Shown here: piece by piece, positions 9,448 through 19,572 of the stretch | Position numbering within the stretch: the stretch's first letter is position 1 | Layout of the letters: every line of letters starts with the position of its first letter | Origin: Gracilaria vermiculophylla | Taxonomy: Eukaryota > Rhodophyta > Florideophyceae > Gracilariales > Gracilariaceae | Reading direction: 5' to 3' | DNA: 64,000 bases | Assembly: GCA_019155205.2 (NCBI GenBank) | Contig: JAHNZQ020000308.1 | Span: 3,003,910-3,067,909, forward strand | The notes under the pieces: model-generated | Seen by the model: only the letters and a program-made list of their open reading frames with translations | Database searches by the model: none | What the model was told of the DNA's origin: nothing | Made by a program: the position numbers and the translations under genes

Positions 9448-10854
9448 TCATACCATGTATTCCGAAAATGGTGTTGCAGGATTCTTTGCTAAACTTTCCA
9501 TCCTCGACAATAAGGGATGTGCCGCCCAGCTTGCAGCTACTTTTCTGCGGTGATTTTCCGTGGGCATTCTCAGAAGGTACGCCAAACGTCTAGAAGCCCA
9601 CGCAACCTTTCCATCAAGCTCAGGTCCGGGCGACGTAGTGACCGCTGCGTTGGACGAGCCCAAAAGCATCATCTCGCCAAGATGAGTGTAGTTGTACTTC
9701 AGTTTTGGATTGTCTGTTAGGGACGCCCAAACATTCCATGCAACATATTCCGCTTGTTGAACTGCAACCTGTGCTGTGCCGTAGTACTCCTCATTGGATG
9801 GAGTATAACATCCATCTCCTAATGCATACAAGTAATCGTTATATCCTTCGACTTGAAGCATATCATCGGTCATCAACCTTCCTCTGGAGTCAACTGGGAG
9901 TCCGAAATTCTGCTGAACTGCACTGGGTCTACTTCCGGCTGTCCAAATCACGATGTCATAAGGATACTCCATGCTTTCAGCTTCGGTACCCTCCGCATCT
10001 TGCTTCTTTTCAATTTTGACTGTTCTCTCATCAATGTCAGTCACTCGGGAACGATATTCAATTGCTACACCATTGGACAATAATGCTTGTTCTGAAGTTT
10101 TCCTGTTGAACATTGTACCGTTTCTTAGAACGCGGTCTGAAGTTTCGACGACCATGACACTTGCTGAAGAACCCAGATCTTCAGCCAAGCAGGATGCAAG
10201 TTCCACCCCACTAAAACCCCCACCGACAATTACGACATTTGTGATATCTCCGCCTCGTTTTCGCTTCTTTACGTCTTCAAGTTTTCGTTTTAAGCGATTT
10301 GCGTGAGTTAGGTTGTAAAATGGAATAGCGTACTCATCGGCTCCAGGAATGGAATCAAGGTTCAGAGGCTCAGCGCCCACGGAAAGCACCGCTCGGTCGA
10401 AGGACAGTTGGAACGACTTATTATTGCTCTTCCCGCGATGTACTCCTTCGATTATATTGTTCTGTAGATCAAGTCCCTCCACCTCACCCTGTAAAAACTC
10501 AATCGAAGTATCCCGTAGCAAGGCCTCAAACTTCGGTGCGATTTCCCATTGCTCTACCTGACCCAGCGCGAGCTCGTATAGCATCGGAAGAAAGCAAAAG
10601 CGGGGTGATTTGTCTATAACAGTAATTGTAGGTTTCGTGAGTCGAGTCCATGGCAGCGTAACCAGACGTAGCGCTGCCGAGATACCTCCATGACCACCAC
10701 CAACGATCGCAATGTTCGGCCTCAGAACGGCTTTTGTCGTATTTGGTCGTGTTCTCGAATAATGGGGGAGTTTGGATGATGGATGACGCGAAAAGTGCGG
10801 AATGACACCAAGCCTTGAAGCGGCGGCAAAGCCCATAGACCCAAATCTGCTCAT
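9448..10854 (-). CDS. NDC1: Type II NAD(P)H:quinone oxidoreductase, NDC1-like
   Basis: This 468-residue flavoprotein has an Arg/Ser-rich presequence (1-45, with Phe at 4 and 9). A first dinucleotide fold follows at about 46-57 (IVGGGHGG), a second at about 208-215 (VVIVGGGFSGVELA), and the C-terminal FAD contact is YALGDG. The internal words FLPMLYELALGQVEQWEIAP, TAQVAVQQAEY, LGEMMLLG and RRLAYLLRMPTENHR match plant and cyanobacterial NDC1 very closely. NDC1 oxidises NAD(P)H without pumping protons. In plants it reduces plastoquinone and the phylloquinone precursor, and it is targeted to plastid and mitochondria. The start is ATG 10852-10854, because further upstream in-frame codons include only a GTG. 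Convergent with the KNL1-like gene, 245 bp away. Confidence 0.9.
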   Translation of the reverse strand: MSRFGSMGFAAASRLGVIPHFSRHPSSKLPHYSRTRPNTTKAVLRPNIAIVGGGHGGISAALRLVTLPWTRLTKPTITVIDKSPRFCFLPMLYELALGQVEQWEIAPKFEALLRDTSIEFLQGEVEGLDLQNNIIEGVHRGKSNNKSFQLSFDRAVLSVGAEPLNLDSIPGADEYAIPFYNLTHANRLKRKLEDVKKRKRGGDITNVVIVGGGFSGVELASCLAEDLGSSASVMVVETSDRVLRNGTMFNRKTSEQALLSNGVAIEYRSRVTDIDERTVKIEKKQDAEGTEAESMEYPYDIVIWTAGSRPSAVQQNFGLPVDSRGRLMTDDMLQVEGYNDYLYALGDGCYTPSNEEYYGTAQVAVQQAEYVAWNVWASLTDNPKLKYNYTHLGEMMLLGSSNAAVTTSPGPELDGKVAWASRRLAYLLRMPTENHRRKVAASWAAHPLLSRMESLAKNPATPFSEYMV

Positions 10855-12643
10855 CCTCACACCTTCTGGAATGCTTCCAAGTCCTGTTCTGTGATGCACG
10901 CACAGTTGTAAGGGAGCGTGCGCAATAATTTACGAGGCGCGAATGGTCAACGAGCTCAATCGCCTTTTCGACACCATACACTTGCAATATCTCCAGGATG
11001 GCAAATTCTGTTCTGCAATGTATTCAGGAGATATTGTGCGCTTTGGAATCGAAACAGGTACTGCATCACATAGGATACGCTTCGTCAGGACATCACTTTT
11101 ATTGAATGTAACCTTCCTGGGACCGTCGTTATTGTTGTGCATTTGATTCGATTTTGAAGCAGAGCCACTACTGGACTTGTTTGGGGCCAAAATGTACAAC
11201 TGAGCTAAAAACGTACATAATGTGGATTTCGTTTAATATATAGAAATTTGTCAATGTACTGTATACCTGACATACTGTGCCTTTGGGCTATTTCACGAAA
11301 ATATTCACCTTCTTCACCGCAATAGATCTGTTGTTAACACGTTCTCAAGTAGGCAGATTATCAAACAGTCCATCTTCCGGGGAGTATGTGGTTATCGGGG
11401 CCCCTCTTTCACCTCAGTTAAGCCTTGTTTCTTCGAACTGCATGTAATAAAAGCATTGAGCAAGATTATCATCATTAAATGACTTAAGGGAACAAACATC
11501 TCACTTTCAGCTCATGTGAGGCCCGCATGGCGCTCTGAAATTCCTGTGTGAATGAGAGACCCAGTGGAGGTCACAGAGTATCTGATCCCTCCATCACCAC
11601 GAGTTTTTCTCAAGTTCAAATACCCCCTTTCATGAATAGAGACCACGCAGAATAGATATTCGCGATTGGGAAGGCTACGGAAACTCAAGCGTATCGGAGG
11701 GGAAGAAGCTTTTTGGATTGCGTCGAAAATGTTGGCCATCAACCTTAATTTCCAAATCTGCGTGGATTGGCAAGAAGATTTCCCCCTCGGAAGCGCTGAT
11801 CTGGTACAATATGGTCTTGATCCACACTTTTCCAATCTACTGTCATTACGCATTCAAGCCAATGAAGCGCTTGTCCAGATTTGCACAAGGGTTTGTAGAC
11901 AGCGAACAGGGTACGGAAACGCGAATAAAAGGATTCATCTTCAGTTGAATGGCGTTATGAGGCGGATGACAACGGTCGATGTTTGGTAAAGCCGCCATCC
12001 AACAACGAGCCTTACGACAAACAAATTGCTCGGTTATTCTGCCACTTTACCTTGCCACGCATTATGTCCGATTTGTGTTCCCCAGCATCTTGTTCAAGCC
12101 TTTTACTTGACCTGATTCTCCAAAGCCCACTCACATGCGACTCCTTGAGCTATCGTTATCCGTGGAGAAACAAATGATACATCATTTCCGAGGCATGGTT
12201 CCCCAGTTCTGAAGATACAGTTTTCTTTCATAGAGGGACATATATGTGCGCATACCTGCCAGAAGTCAATTTACAGCCTTTTGCCACAAAGTGCGCTTGA
12301 GAAGATAATATTTCGATGAATGAAGTGTCCGACATCTTTGTCTCGTTTAAACCCAGTGAAGAGAGCAAGACCATGGCAGTACACTGAAGCTTCAGACGTG
12401 GACTTTGGATTATCTTGTGCGAGGGTAAAAACCAAATTCTTTCTATCCAGCAATGCCGAGAACAAAAAAAATTAAACCTTCGCAATCATGCTGATCAAAG
12501 AGCAACGAAGATTTTAGCCAAACTAAACCGTACAGGCGAAGCGGCGACGATTGTATATAGTTACTTTAATGCACAAAGTGAGCCACATGTGGTAATGATG
12601 ATGAGAATAAGACACGACAATACTTGCTTCCACTGATAGTACG
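10855..12643. other. Intergenic, one possible short ORF
   Basis: No recognised gene apart from a possible 70-residue ORF at 10930-11142. Overlapping open frames of 60-110 codons occur on both strands at 11510-12000 and 12230-12480 with no motifs. They could hold unrecognised exons, but I see nothing that supports a specific one. Confidence 0.35.
10930..11142 (-). CDS. Possible 70-residue protein upstream of NDC1
   Basis: The open frame starts with an ATG near 11142 and stops 75 bp before the NDC1 start on the same strand. It contains RKVTF, a possible PP1-docking word, and a well-mixed amino-acid composition, but no family is recognised. It could be a small gene, an upstream exon, or chance. 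Confidence 0.25.
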   Translation of the reverse strand: MHNNNDGPRKVTFNKSDVLTKRILCDAVPVSIPKRTISPEYIAEQNLPSWRYCKCMVSKRRLSSLTIRAS

Positions 12644-13442
12644 CTATCCGAAGTATGAATTCATGACGAAAACACACAAATTAAACTTAACTATAGTGGT
12701 GACAAGAAAGATGAAGGCAACAGCAATAACGGGATACAAGAATACCGTCGTATGCTGCAAGAACGGGAGCACGTCATAGCCAAGAAAAGTCACGTAAAAA
12801 TAATAGCCAAACGCAAGAGCGTACGTCGCATTGGCCAAAAAGGTGAACACGTAACCATCCCGCATGAAAAGAAGGAGAAAGAAGTATTGCAATACGTATA
12901 GAAGAATGAAAAAAGGAAAGAACGAATTGCAGTGAACATCAAAGGCATAGAGCCATTCCACCTTCTGATCGGTTGTGTGACTTCCTGCGCTTTCTATCCG
13001 CAAGTATTGATTGGCCACATACCAACCAATAGTGGCTGCTAACACACCGACGAGACCAAAATCGACAACAACGGCATAAAGGATCGTTTTGAAGAAACCA
13101 GAAAAGTTCTTGTGAAAAGCGATTGCATATCCGAGAGACGAAACCGCCATGAAGTACACCATTATGGCCACGAACGCGGGATCTGCAATGCATTGAAGTC
13201 TAATGTTAGCATTGAAGTAACTCATGGAGGGATCAACAACCCAAAACAAAATCTTCTTTGAGAAAACAGAAGTAGTTAATAGCCCACATACCGTCTCGTG
13301 CCCATTGGTTTTTTGTTTGCTTGTGGTACTTGGTAGTTCGATACACGCGAGATGGCGATATGCAGAGATACAGCATTTGCCATAAAGTGTAATCAATGTC
13401 CATTTGGGGGTACTGGAAGAAACGGCGCACATATTCGGGCAT
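12644..13442 (-). CDS. UNC50: UNC-50/GMH1 Golgi-inner nuclear membrane protein, 2 exons
   Basis: Two exons on the minus strand (13442-13292 and 13182-12644) are joined across a 109 bp GT-AG intron (donor GTATGT at 13291, acceptor TGCAG at 13183). The product is about 229 residues. Exon 1 carries TLWQMLYLC and KQTKNQWARD. Splicing restores QWARDDPAF, the exact UNC50 signature. Exon 2 gives four or five membrane helices and the conserved EWLYAFDVHCN and VTFLGYDVLPFL words. UNC50 proteins sit in Golgi and inner nuclear membranes and support trafficking of subsets of membrane proteins (yeast Gmh1 interacts with the Arf-GEF Gea1/2). The length agrees with the family, and the ATG at 13440-13442 gives a normal N-terminus. 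Confidence 0.93.
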
Positions 13443-14349
13443 TTGAAGAGAGCTCCCTCCTATCTGTGTTCCATGTCAGCGATGGAGATGTAAAACGCCA
13501 AGAACCGTTGACCCGGTGTACGTACCGAACTGTTTGTGCTTTTCGCACCATAAAGTGGCAGGCTGATCGTACTCGACATGAGTAAAGAGTGATATCCGCG
13601 CGATTATGCCAGTCAGGCCCAAAGCACAATGGTGACCCAACGCCTAGTTCGTGCGCAAAGTAGAGCCGTGGAGCAGCACGGGTCCCGGTCAAAAATCAGG
13701 TGTAGTCAAAGCTTACTAGGGGCACTCCCGGAAAAAGTAGTAGGAAATAAGCGACGATGCACTGGGATTATCAGCGAATGTGCGTCCGACGAAGAACGAT
13801 GGTGTGTCAGAGGCCAGCTTAACGCTTCTACCCCCAGTCCCGAACAAGCTGGCAGGGCTGCAAACCATGGACTTCAAATGATTTGCCAACTGCTGATTTG
13901 CAAACCAAATTTTTGAGAGAAACAGAGACAAAAAAAAGGGAATTGACTGTTCTGGGAACCAAAATATTTAGTTGACCCTTGAAACGCTCTCGAGAATATG
14001 CGGTGCCAACTGCGGGTGGAACTAGTCCACGCTGCAGTGAATGCCGAGCTCCAAGTAATGATGTGAACGGGGGGGCATCGGACATTCCCAGAATACTCTA
14101 ATGTTTGACTGAAGAGACAGGGGATGAGAACTTTAAAGCGTGTAAGCTTCAACTGAGCTACTCTAAACAAGATTGTGTATGCGGCCTGCGGGTGGCCGAC
14201 TCGAGGATACGTCGACTGGAAATAAAATACCGCAGACCCCATGCTCAAGCACAGACAGGCCGTCAAACTCTTCATTGAATCCCCGCTGCAACTTGTTCCT
14301 TGTCCGCATGTTCGCGACGTTATGCAAAATAGACACGGGTCCGCAAATA
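13443..14349. other. Intergenic, no gene recognised
   Basis: Mutually overlapping open frames occur on both strands and none shows a motif or convincing composition. A stretch of nine G (14070-14078) lies within it. Confidence 0.4.
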
Positions 14350-15069
14350 TCACCGCTGAATAATGCGAAGTAAAATGTTTCCAAGCGCAGTCAGAACTAG
14401 ACCACGAAGAGCAATTTCTCCGGCCCTTGATGGTCTCAGTCGATGTAAAGTATCAAGCGCAGTATTCTGCAGTTGATTTTCATCGCCCGTGTTATCAATG
14501 ACGTATGTAGCTCGTTTCTTCTTCTCATCCAAAGGCATCTGGCTGGCTATTCTTTTTTTTGCCTCATCTTCAGTCATGCCTTTACCTGAATCTCGCCGCA
14601 CCAGTCTTTCGAGTTGCTGTTGTGGGGTGCAACTGACGACCACTATTGCGGAACACAAAGGAAGTAAGGTGCCGCTCTCAAACAGTAAAGGTGTATCCAA
14701 GACAACTATTGTTTTCCACTTGATAAAGACAGCGATGAACAATCTTGAAAGCATACCAAATATGATGAATGGGTGTGTTCTCAGATTTAAAGCCTTTCGC
14801 TTCCTGGAGTCGGAAAACACAAGTTTTCCTAGCTTAGCACGGTTTATTGTGCCGTCCGGGTTGAATATGGACGGCCCAAAGCGGCGTTTTATGAGCCAAT
14901 ATGCTGGTTTTCCGGGTTGCACTACCTCTCTAGCTATTTTATCTGCATCAATGATAGTTATGTCTCTGGAACTCCATATCGAAGACACTGTTGACTTGCC
15001 AGTGGCAATCCCTCCCGTTAAACCCACAATCTTCGGCATGCTCCTTAACTTGTTTGTCGAACAAATCAT
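14350..15069 (-). CDS. COAE: Dephospho-CoA kinase
   Basis: This 239-residue protein begins at ATG 15067-15069, or ten codons later at 15039, where MPKIVGLTGG resembles bacterial CoaE starts. The P-loop is GLTGGIATGKST (about 16-27). DADKIAREVVQPG follows, then FGPSIFNPDGTINRAKLG, VLDTPLLFESG (Walker-B-like core) and the C-terminal ASQMPLDEKKKRATYVIDN, all diagnostic for dephospho-CoA kinase. The enzyme phosphorylates the ribose 3'-OH of dephospho-CoA in the last step of CoA synthesis. The last 25 residues are hydrophobic (RGLVLTALGNILL), which could anchor it to a membrane, as seen in some eukaryotic homologues. It is divergent from the ferredoxin gene. Confidence 0.93.
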   Translation of the reverse strand: MICSTNKLRSMPKIVGLTGGIATGKSTVSSIWSSRDITIIDADKIAREVVQPGKPAYWLIKRRFGPSIFNPDGTINRAKLGKLVFSDSRKRKALNLRTHPFIIFGMLSRLFIAVFIKWKTIVVLDTPLLFESGTLLPLCSAIVVVSCTPQQQLERLVRRDSGKGMTEDEAKKRIASQMPLDEKKKRATYVIDNTGDENQLQNTALDTLHRLRPSRAGEIALRGLVLTALGNILLRIIQR

Positions 15070-15650
15070 GCAACGGCTGACTACAAGTCAATGCTATTTT
15101 GACATATTCGCAACACAACTTGGGTTCACTGCTTGGGCTTGGAGAGGACAGCTCACGAGTATGCCTGCACAAGAGATCGATGTGTTGCAAGCGAAAAATT
15201 GGTAGGGGATCAGTAACTATCCCTTTTCAGTGGATGCATTTCAGAAAACTTTCGAGTAGAATCTCATGTTCAAAAATTCTTGCCTAGGTTTCAGTTCTTA
15301 GCAAAGCTCCAGCACAGTGCGGTCGATGTCAAATCCACGTGGCCCAATTAAAAGCTTTTCTCCTTCGGCCGTGCGCCCTCAGCGTCATGTCAACCACACA
15401 GCAGTACAGGCGCGATCTCTCACCGAAACGGGCATCCTGACACGTCCTGGAACTTAATAATCACTAAGTTTTCCAGACCACTTCCCACCACGGCTCTATC
15501 TCTGAAAACCTCTTGAGCACGGTCCCCAACCTCGGAAGTTTGTCATTCGTCCGCTCCCCGAATTTCGTTGAGTGAGTTCTTGGAAGAGCGTAAATCTCAC
15601 GCGAAGTACGATTTCCTGAGAGTCTGGTTCACAGCACACTGCAAGTACCA
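15070..15650. promoter_or_regulatory. Divergent intergenic region, CoaE / ferredoxin
   Basis: This 581 bp spacer separates two outward-facing genes and presumably holds both promoters. I see no clear TATA box or repeats and no extra gene. Confidence 0.35.
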
Positions 15651-16124
15651 ATGGCACCACCAGCCTTCGTCACGGGGACTTCGTTCAACACCTTTTTATC
15701 CACGCAGAATAACCTCCGCACAAGCTGCATTCAGAAGCCAGGATCACCTGTTACACCAAAAACTCACGCTAGACCCGCAAGACTGTCATTGAACATGCGC
15801 GTGTATGATGTGGAAATCGATCTTAAGGGACAGAAGCTTATCATCCCGGTTGACGAAGACCAAACTCTTCTGGAAGGTATCGAAGAACAAGGTCATACAG
15901 TTTTGCATTCTTGCAGGGCTGGTGTCTGCATGACATGTGCTGCGAAGATTTTCTCGGGCGAAATCGACCCAGGTTTCGCTTCAATCACTGACGAGCTCAA
16001 GGAAGAAGGGTACGTTCTTACATGCTCAGCCTATCCGCGGTCGGAGGGCATTAAACTGGAGATGAATCACTTCGACGACGCATACGACAAGCAATATGGC
16101 AGATTTGAAGCTGGAAAAGCATAG
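15651..16124 (+). CDS. Plastid [2Fe-2S] ferredoxin, FdC type
   Basis: This 157-residue precursor has a presequence of about 45 residues (MAPPAF start, Ser/Thr/Arg-rich, no acids). The mature domain of about 108 residues has cluster ligands Cys88, Cys93, Cys96 and Cys125 in the plant-type pattern (CRAGVCMTC, then LTC). Photosynthetic ferredoxins read CRAGSCSSC. The MTC version and the C-terminal extension ending DAYDKQYGRFE are features of the FdC group, which in plants and cyanobacteria is an alternative electron carrier with altered redox potential. It is therefore probably a plastid stromal carrier not used for bulk NADP reduction. The partner enzyme is unknown. Gene end to gene end with BRAP2, 197 bp away. 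Confidence 0.88.
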   Translation: MAPPAFVTGTSFNTFLSTQNNLRTSCIQKPGSPVTPKTHARPARLSLNMRVYDVEIDLKGQKLIIPVDEDQTLLEGIEEQGHTVLHSCRAGVCMTCAAKIFSGEIDPGFASITDELKEEGYVLTCSAYPRSEGIKLEMNHFDDAYDKQYGRFEAGKA

Positions 16125-16321
16125 AGCCGAGCAAGATGTTATGAAAAGAGAAGCAAAGTTTATCGATAGTCTGGTTGAACCGAGCCGGTCGTTCTACTTC
16201 CATTTAAACTTCTCAAGTAAACGAAACCGCACGAGCGATCGAATCTTTTGTAATGTACACTGTGCAATGAGCAATAGAGGCCAAAGTGTCTTTTGTCACG
16301 TTCACGCTCCGACTCCAACAG

Positions 16322-17935
16322 TCAACGTCGATTTGTCTTCATTGCCAGACGTTCGCGAGGTGACGGCCCGACGCGCACGACGTCTCCACCGTGTAATTCG
16401 GATATGTCTGACCGACATGCTTCAGAAGACCCAACGATTCTTGACTGAGCTTCCAAGTGCATCATAAGGTCCCTCAACTGTTCTTCAAGGCCCTGCTTTT
16501 CAGTTTGTACACCAGCTAATTTCTGAGTCAGTTTCTCTACTTCAGCGTTCCATGCTTGTTTATCTCTAAGCAGTGTTTCGTTCAAGCTCTTTAGGAACGC
16601 ATTCTTGTCCTTGAGACTTTTCAATTCCTTTTCTGTGTCTACTGACTTCTTATGAAAATTCTTGCGGAGCCTGTGAAGATGAGCTACTTCGTTGCGCAGG
16701 CAACTGATCTCTTGTGTGAATTTGGCCGTTTCCGCAGCATGCTCTGTCTCCATTCGTTCCATCTTGGCACGATACTCATCGACAACAACGTCCATTCGAC
16801 TTGCATAAACCGCGGCCTGCAGCGCCCGGTCTTGTTCATCTTCAACAATGCCGATGCCCTCATTCGCAGTACAGCAAGCGGTAGCAGCCGCCGAACTGGA
16901 CGCAGCCGCATTCCCTCGGGCGACGTCGTGCACGACTTCGACCACTTTGCCATCGTCACTACTGAGCAGCCGATTGACAAATCTTTCGGACACGTAGTCC
17001 CATACGGATCCCTGGGGGACCTTCTCCCCGCTCCAAAAGATGCAGTCCTCCACATTCATTGCAAACGGATGCTGCGTCTCAGCAAAGTGCGCGTGAGCAT
17101 GCTTCTTCTTGTAAAAGCCGCATCCAACGTACGCACATACAATACACATCCAGAGGTCCTCCCGGTTGTCGCAGTTCATACAGGTTGATGCCTCTGGGGT
17201 GAGTTCGTGTATGTGTCGACAGACGGGACATCGGTTAAGATCCCACTGTGCCAGGCAATCGGCGTGCATGGTGTGGTTGCAGAATGTGGTTACTAGTGCC
17301 TTGGAACATGCATTGAGAGGATCTAAACACACTGGACAGGATGAACGTAGTTCCTCGGCTTCCTCTTCCGGAAACATAGACGACGCCGGGAAACTGGGGT
17401 TCTTAGGAGCCCCGTCGAATCGTATAACATTAACAGTTCGAAGGATACATGCCTCTTGAACAAGACCCTGGAGGAAGTGTCTGCCATCAAATGCTTTGAC
17501 AAATTCGATAGCTTGCTCAGGGGTTCGAAATTTGAGGATCACTATGTAGCGATTTCTTTCGGTTTTCAAGCGCAAGGGACGAATAAATAAAATAGACTCA
17601 AAGAAAGAACGGACAAATATGCAAAAGTCCGGAGATGTCATCAACCCTGGAACTGATTCGACAACGATTACAGGAGAATCATTGGAAACAGGTGCTAAAT
17701 CAAGAGTGCCATGAATAGTAGAGTGAGTTTCAGGGTTTCCTGTCTCGAAGGCAATGGTTTCGTGTGCTGGGACGGTTTGCTCAGGTGGTTTGGAGCTGGG
17801 TAACTGTGATTGCGGAGGGGCCGAAGGGGGAAGCACGGTGGCGTTGTTTGTAACAGGCACCATTGTTCGGTATGGTTCGTCATCTGCACGACCCGGCTGC
17901 GAATGGATAGGGGGCTGCGAGGACGGTGTAGACAT
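16322..17935 (-). CDS. BRAP2: BRAP2/ETP1-like RING + UBP zinc-finger E3 ligase
   Basis: This 537-residue protein has, in order: a disordered Pro/Ser/Thr-rich N-terminus (1-80); an RRM-like fold (about 85-170, VIVVESVPG to AFDGRHF); a RING-H2 finger (about 197-240, CPVCLDPL, CNHTMHADC, CPVC); a ZnF-UBP domain (about 250-300, CMNCDNREDLWMC, GCGFY, HAHAHFAETQH); and a long coiled coil (about 375-505). This is the exact BRAP2/IMP/ETP1 and plant BRIZ architecture. Family members bind ubiquitin's free C-terminus through the UBP finger and act as E3 ligases. In animals BRAP2 modulates Ras-MAPK scaffolding and cytoplasmic retention of NLS cargo. The substrate here is unknown. Confidence 0.93.
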   Translation of the reverse strand: MSTPSSQPPIHSQPGRADDEPYRTMVPVTNNATVLPPSAPPQSQLPSSKPPEQTVPAHETIAFETGNPETHSTIHGTLDLAPVSNDSPVIVVESVPGLMTSPDFCIFVRSFFESILFIRPLRLKTERNRYIVILKFRTPEQAIEFVKAFDGRHFLQGLVQEACILRTVNVIRFDGAPKNPSFPASSMFPEEEAEELRSSCPVCLDPLNACSKALVTTFCNHTMHADCLAQWDLNRCPVCRHIHELTPEASTCMNCDNREDLWMCIVCAYVGCGFYKKKHAHAHFAETQHPFAMNVEDCIFWSGEKVPQGSVWDYVSERFVNRLLSSDDGKVVEVVHDVARGNAAASSSAAATACCTANEGIGIVEDEQDRALQAAVYASRMDVVVDEYRAKMERMETEHAAETAKFTQEISCLRNEVAHLHRLRKNFHKKSVDTEKELKSLKDKNAFLKSLNETLLRDKQAWNAEVEKLTQKLAGVQTEKQGLEEQLRDLMMHLEAQSRIVGSSEACRSDISELHGGDVVRVGPSPRERLAMKTNRR

Positions 17936-18843
17936 TTGAATATAAAGCTGAAAGACGTCTTCCTATTCGGGGTTTCATGTGAAAACGGTGACACAAACGA
18001 CGCCAAGAACAGGGAAGGGCTAGGAATGCTACCCTTCGTAGAACCGTTACGCCACAGCGGTGCGTGATCGACGCTGTTCAGCGGGTGTGCTCGTGGCGCA
18101 CGTCAAGTAACACTAAGTTTATGTCGAGGAGTCTCCGCGGCGGCTTAATTTTCGCGCGAGTAGGACGCGAGCCATACCGCGAAGATGTTAGCGACTAAAG
18201 CCACGGAACTGAAATGGGCCCAAATCGCTGCGTGGAGGCACGGAGAGTATGAGCTGCATGAGGAGCATCTTACACAATGGCGGGCTTACAGAAAATTGCC
18301 AAGCGATGGAGCCTCTCGATCGAGAGATGGGAATACTGGTAGCCCTGCACCGTCTACAAACCGCTCGAATATCCGCGCGCCCATTGCGGCGACTCGCGGC
18401 TCGCGGCGGGCCTCCCTTCGATGCTGAGCCCGTGCTGGAGAGCACGTGGCGCGACACCAGCCAACAATCGCCCATAAGCCCGGGCCTATTCGCTTACACT
18501 CAGCTTCTGCGCGAGTTTCGGGACAGTGTGGCGCCCTGTCAGTGTCTCGCTTGGCGCCACCTTCGCTTTTTAGCTAATGAGTGGTCCGACGGCTCCCCAG
18601 TGCGCGAGTATCCCACGGCGTTGTGGGGCGCTGCGTTCAACGGGAAAACGTCAGCTGTTTTGGTGCCCGCTGCATCGCGTTCCCTCACACACAGCTCACG
18701 AGCACTCACAGTCAGCACCAGAACTCCTCGCCCTTTCCTTAAGTACCAAGCGCCAAACTCAATTCTAGCCGATCGCATCGTCTACGAGACCCTCCCTCGT
18801 TTTCTTCGGATTTCGGTTTCTTCTTCTTCGTAACTTTGCTAAA
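17936..18843. promoter_or_regulatory. Divergent spacer, BRAP2 / CAP, rising GC
   Basis: This 908 bp stretch lies between outward-facing genes. GC rises sharply from about 18050, a CpG-rich patch at the CAP promoter. Open frames on the plus strand (18185-18427 and 18249-18833 in different frames) have plausible composition and could be a short two-exon gene or simply 5' leader; neither shows a motif. The 30 bases before the CAP start are pyrimidine-rich (TTTCGGTTTCTTCTTCTTCG). Confidence 0.35.
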
Positions 18844-19572
18844 ATGTCTGGCCCGCCTGCCCCGCCACCACCGCCGCCGCCGCCACCACCACCAGCTCCG
18901 TCCGCCGGTGGCGGTTCGGAGGACATGGCCAGTGCTCTGTTCGCCGAGATTAATGCGCTTGGAGAAAAGGGCGCCCGCGCCGGTTTGAAGAAAGCCACTC
19001 GTGGTCCGGTCAATGAGGAAGTTCCGACCGCACACAAGCCAAAGCCGCAGCCAGTAGCTCCCGCGAAAGCCACCACCGCCCCGGAGAAGAAACCGGTGTG
19101 TGAGTTAGCCGGCAAGAAATGGACCGTCGAATTCCAGAAGGACAACCAAGAACTTGTCATCGATGTGACCAGCATGAAGCATACCGTCTATGTATACAAG
19201 TGTGAAAAGTCTGTCATCCAGGTCAAGGGCAAGTGCAACTCCATCTCCATCGACTCTTGCAAGAAGGTCGACCTTGTCTTCGAGGACGCCCTTTCACAGG
19301 TCGAGATCGTTAACTCTGACTCTGTCCGAGTGCAGTGCACTGGAAACGCCCCAAGCATCAACATTGATGGGTGCAATAGCGTCACCTACTTTATGTCAGA
19401 GGCTTCAGTTGAAAAAGCTATGGTTATCACATCGAAAAGTGCTGCCATCAATCTCATTCGCCCCAAGCCTGATGACCCTGATGATATTATTGAAACACCC
19501 ATCCCGGAACAGTTCTGCACCACCTTCAAGGATGGTGAGTTTGTCACTGAGGCTGTCGACCACGATGATTAA
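18844..19572 (+). CDS. CAP: Short cyclase-associated protein (actin regulator)
   Basis: This 242-residue protein comprises only the C-terminal half of CAP/Srv2. A poly-proline segment (5-19) is a likely profilin or SH3 site. A WH2-like G-actin site follows (ALFAEINALGEKGARAGLKK, about 31-50), then a linker and the beta-helix CARP domain (about 85-235, CELAGKKW, VYVYKCEKSVIQVKGK, NSISIDSCKKV, APSINIDGCN), ending in a short acidic tail. The domain binds ADP-actin and promotes nucleotide exchange. The N-terminal adenylyl-cyclase-binding and helical-folded domains are absent, as in short CAPs of apicomplexans and some other protists. The start is the first ATG after a pyrimidine-rich leader. Confidence 0.95.
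   Translation: MSGPPAPPPPPPPPPPPAPSAGGGSEDMASALFAEINALGEKGARAGLKKATRGPVNEEVPTAHKPKPQPVAPAKATTAPEKKPVCELAGKKWTVEFQKDNQELVIDVTSMKHTVYVYKCEKSVIQVKGKCNSISIDSCKKVDLVFEDALSQVEIVNSDSVRVQCTGNAPSINIDGCNSVTYFMSEASVEKAMVITSKSAAINLIRPKPDDPDDIIETPIPEQFCTTFKDGEFVTEAVDHDD

Noticed and set aside
12644..13442. Frameshifted UNC50 pseudogene
   Set aside because: The apparent frame break is resolved by a 109 bp intron with GT-AG ends that restores QWARDDPAF exactly.
18185..18833. Separate gene between BRAP2 and CAP
   Set aside because: The frames have no ATG context, motif or splice signals I can defend, and they overlap the CAP promoter and leader; kept only as a note in the spacer entry.
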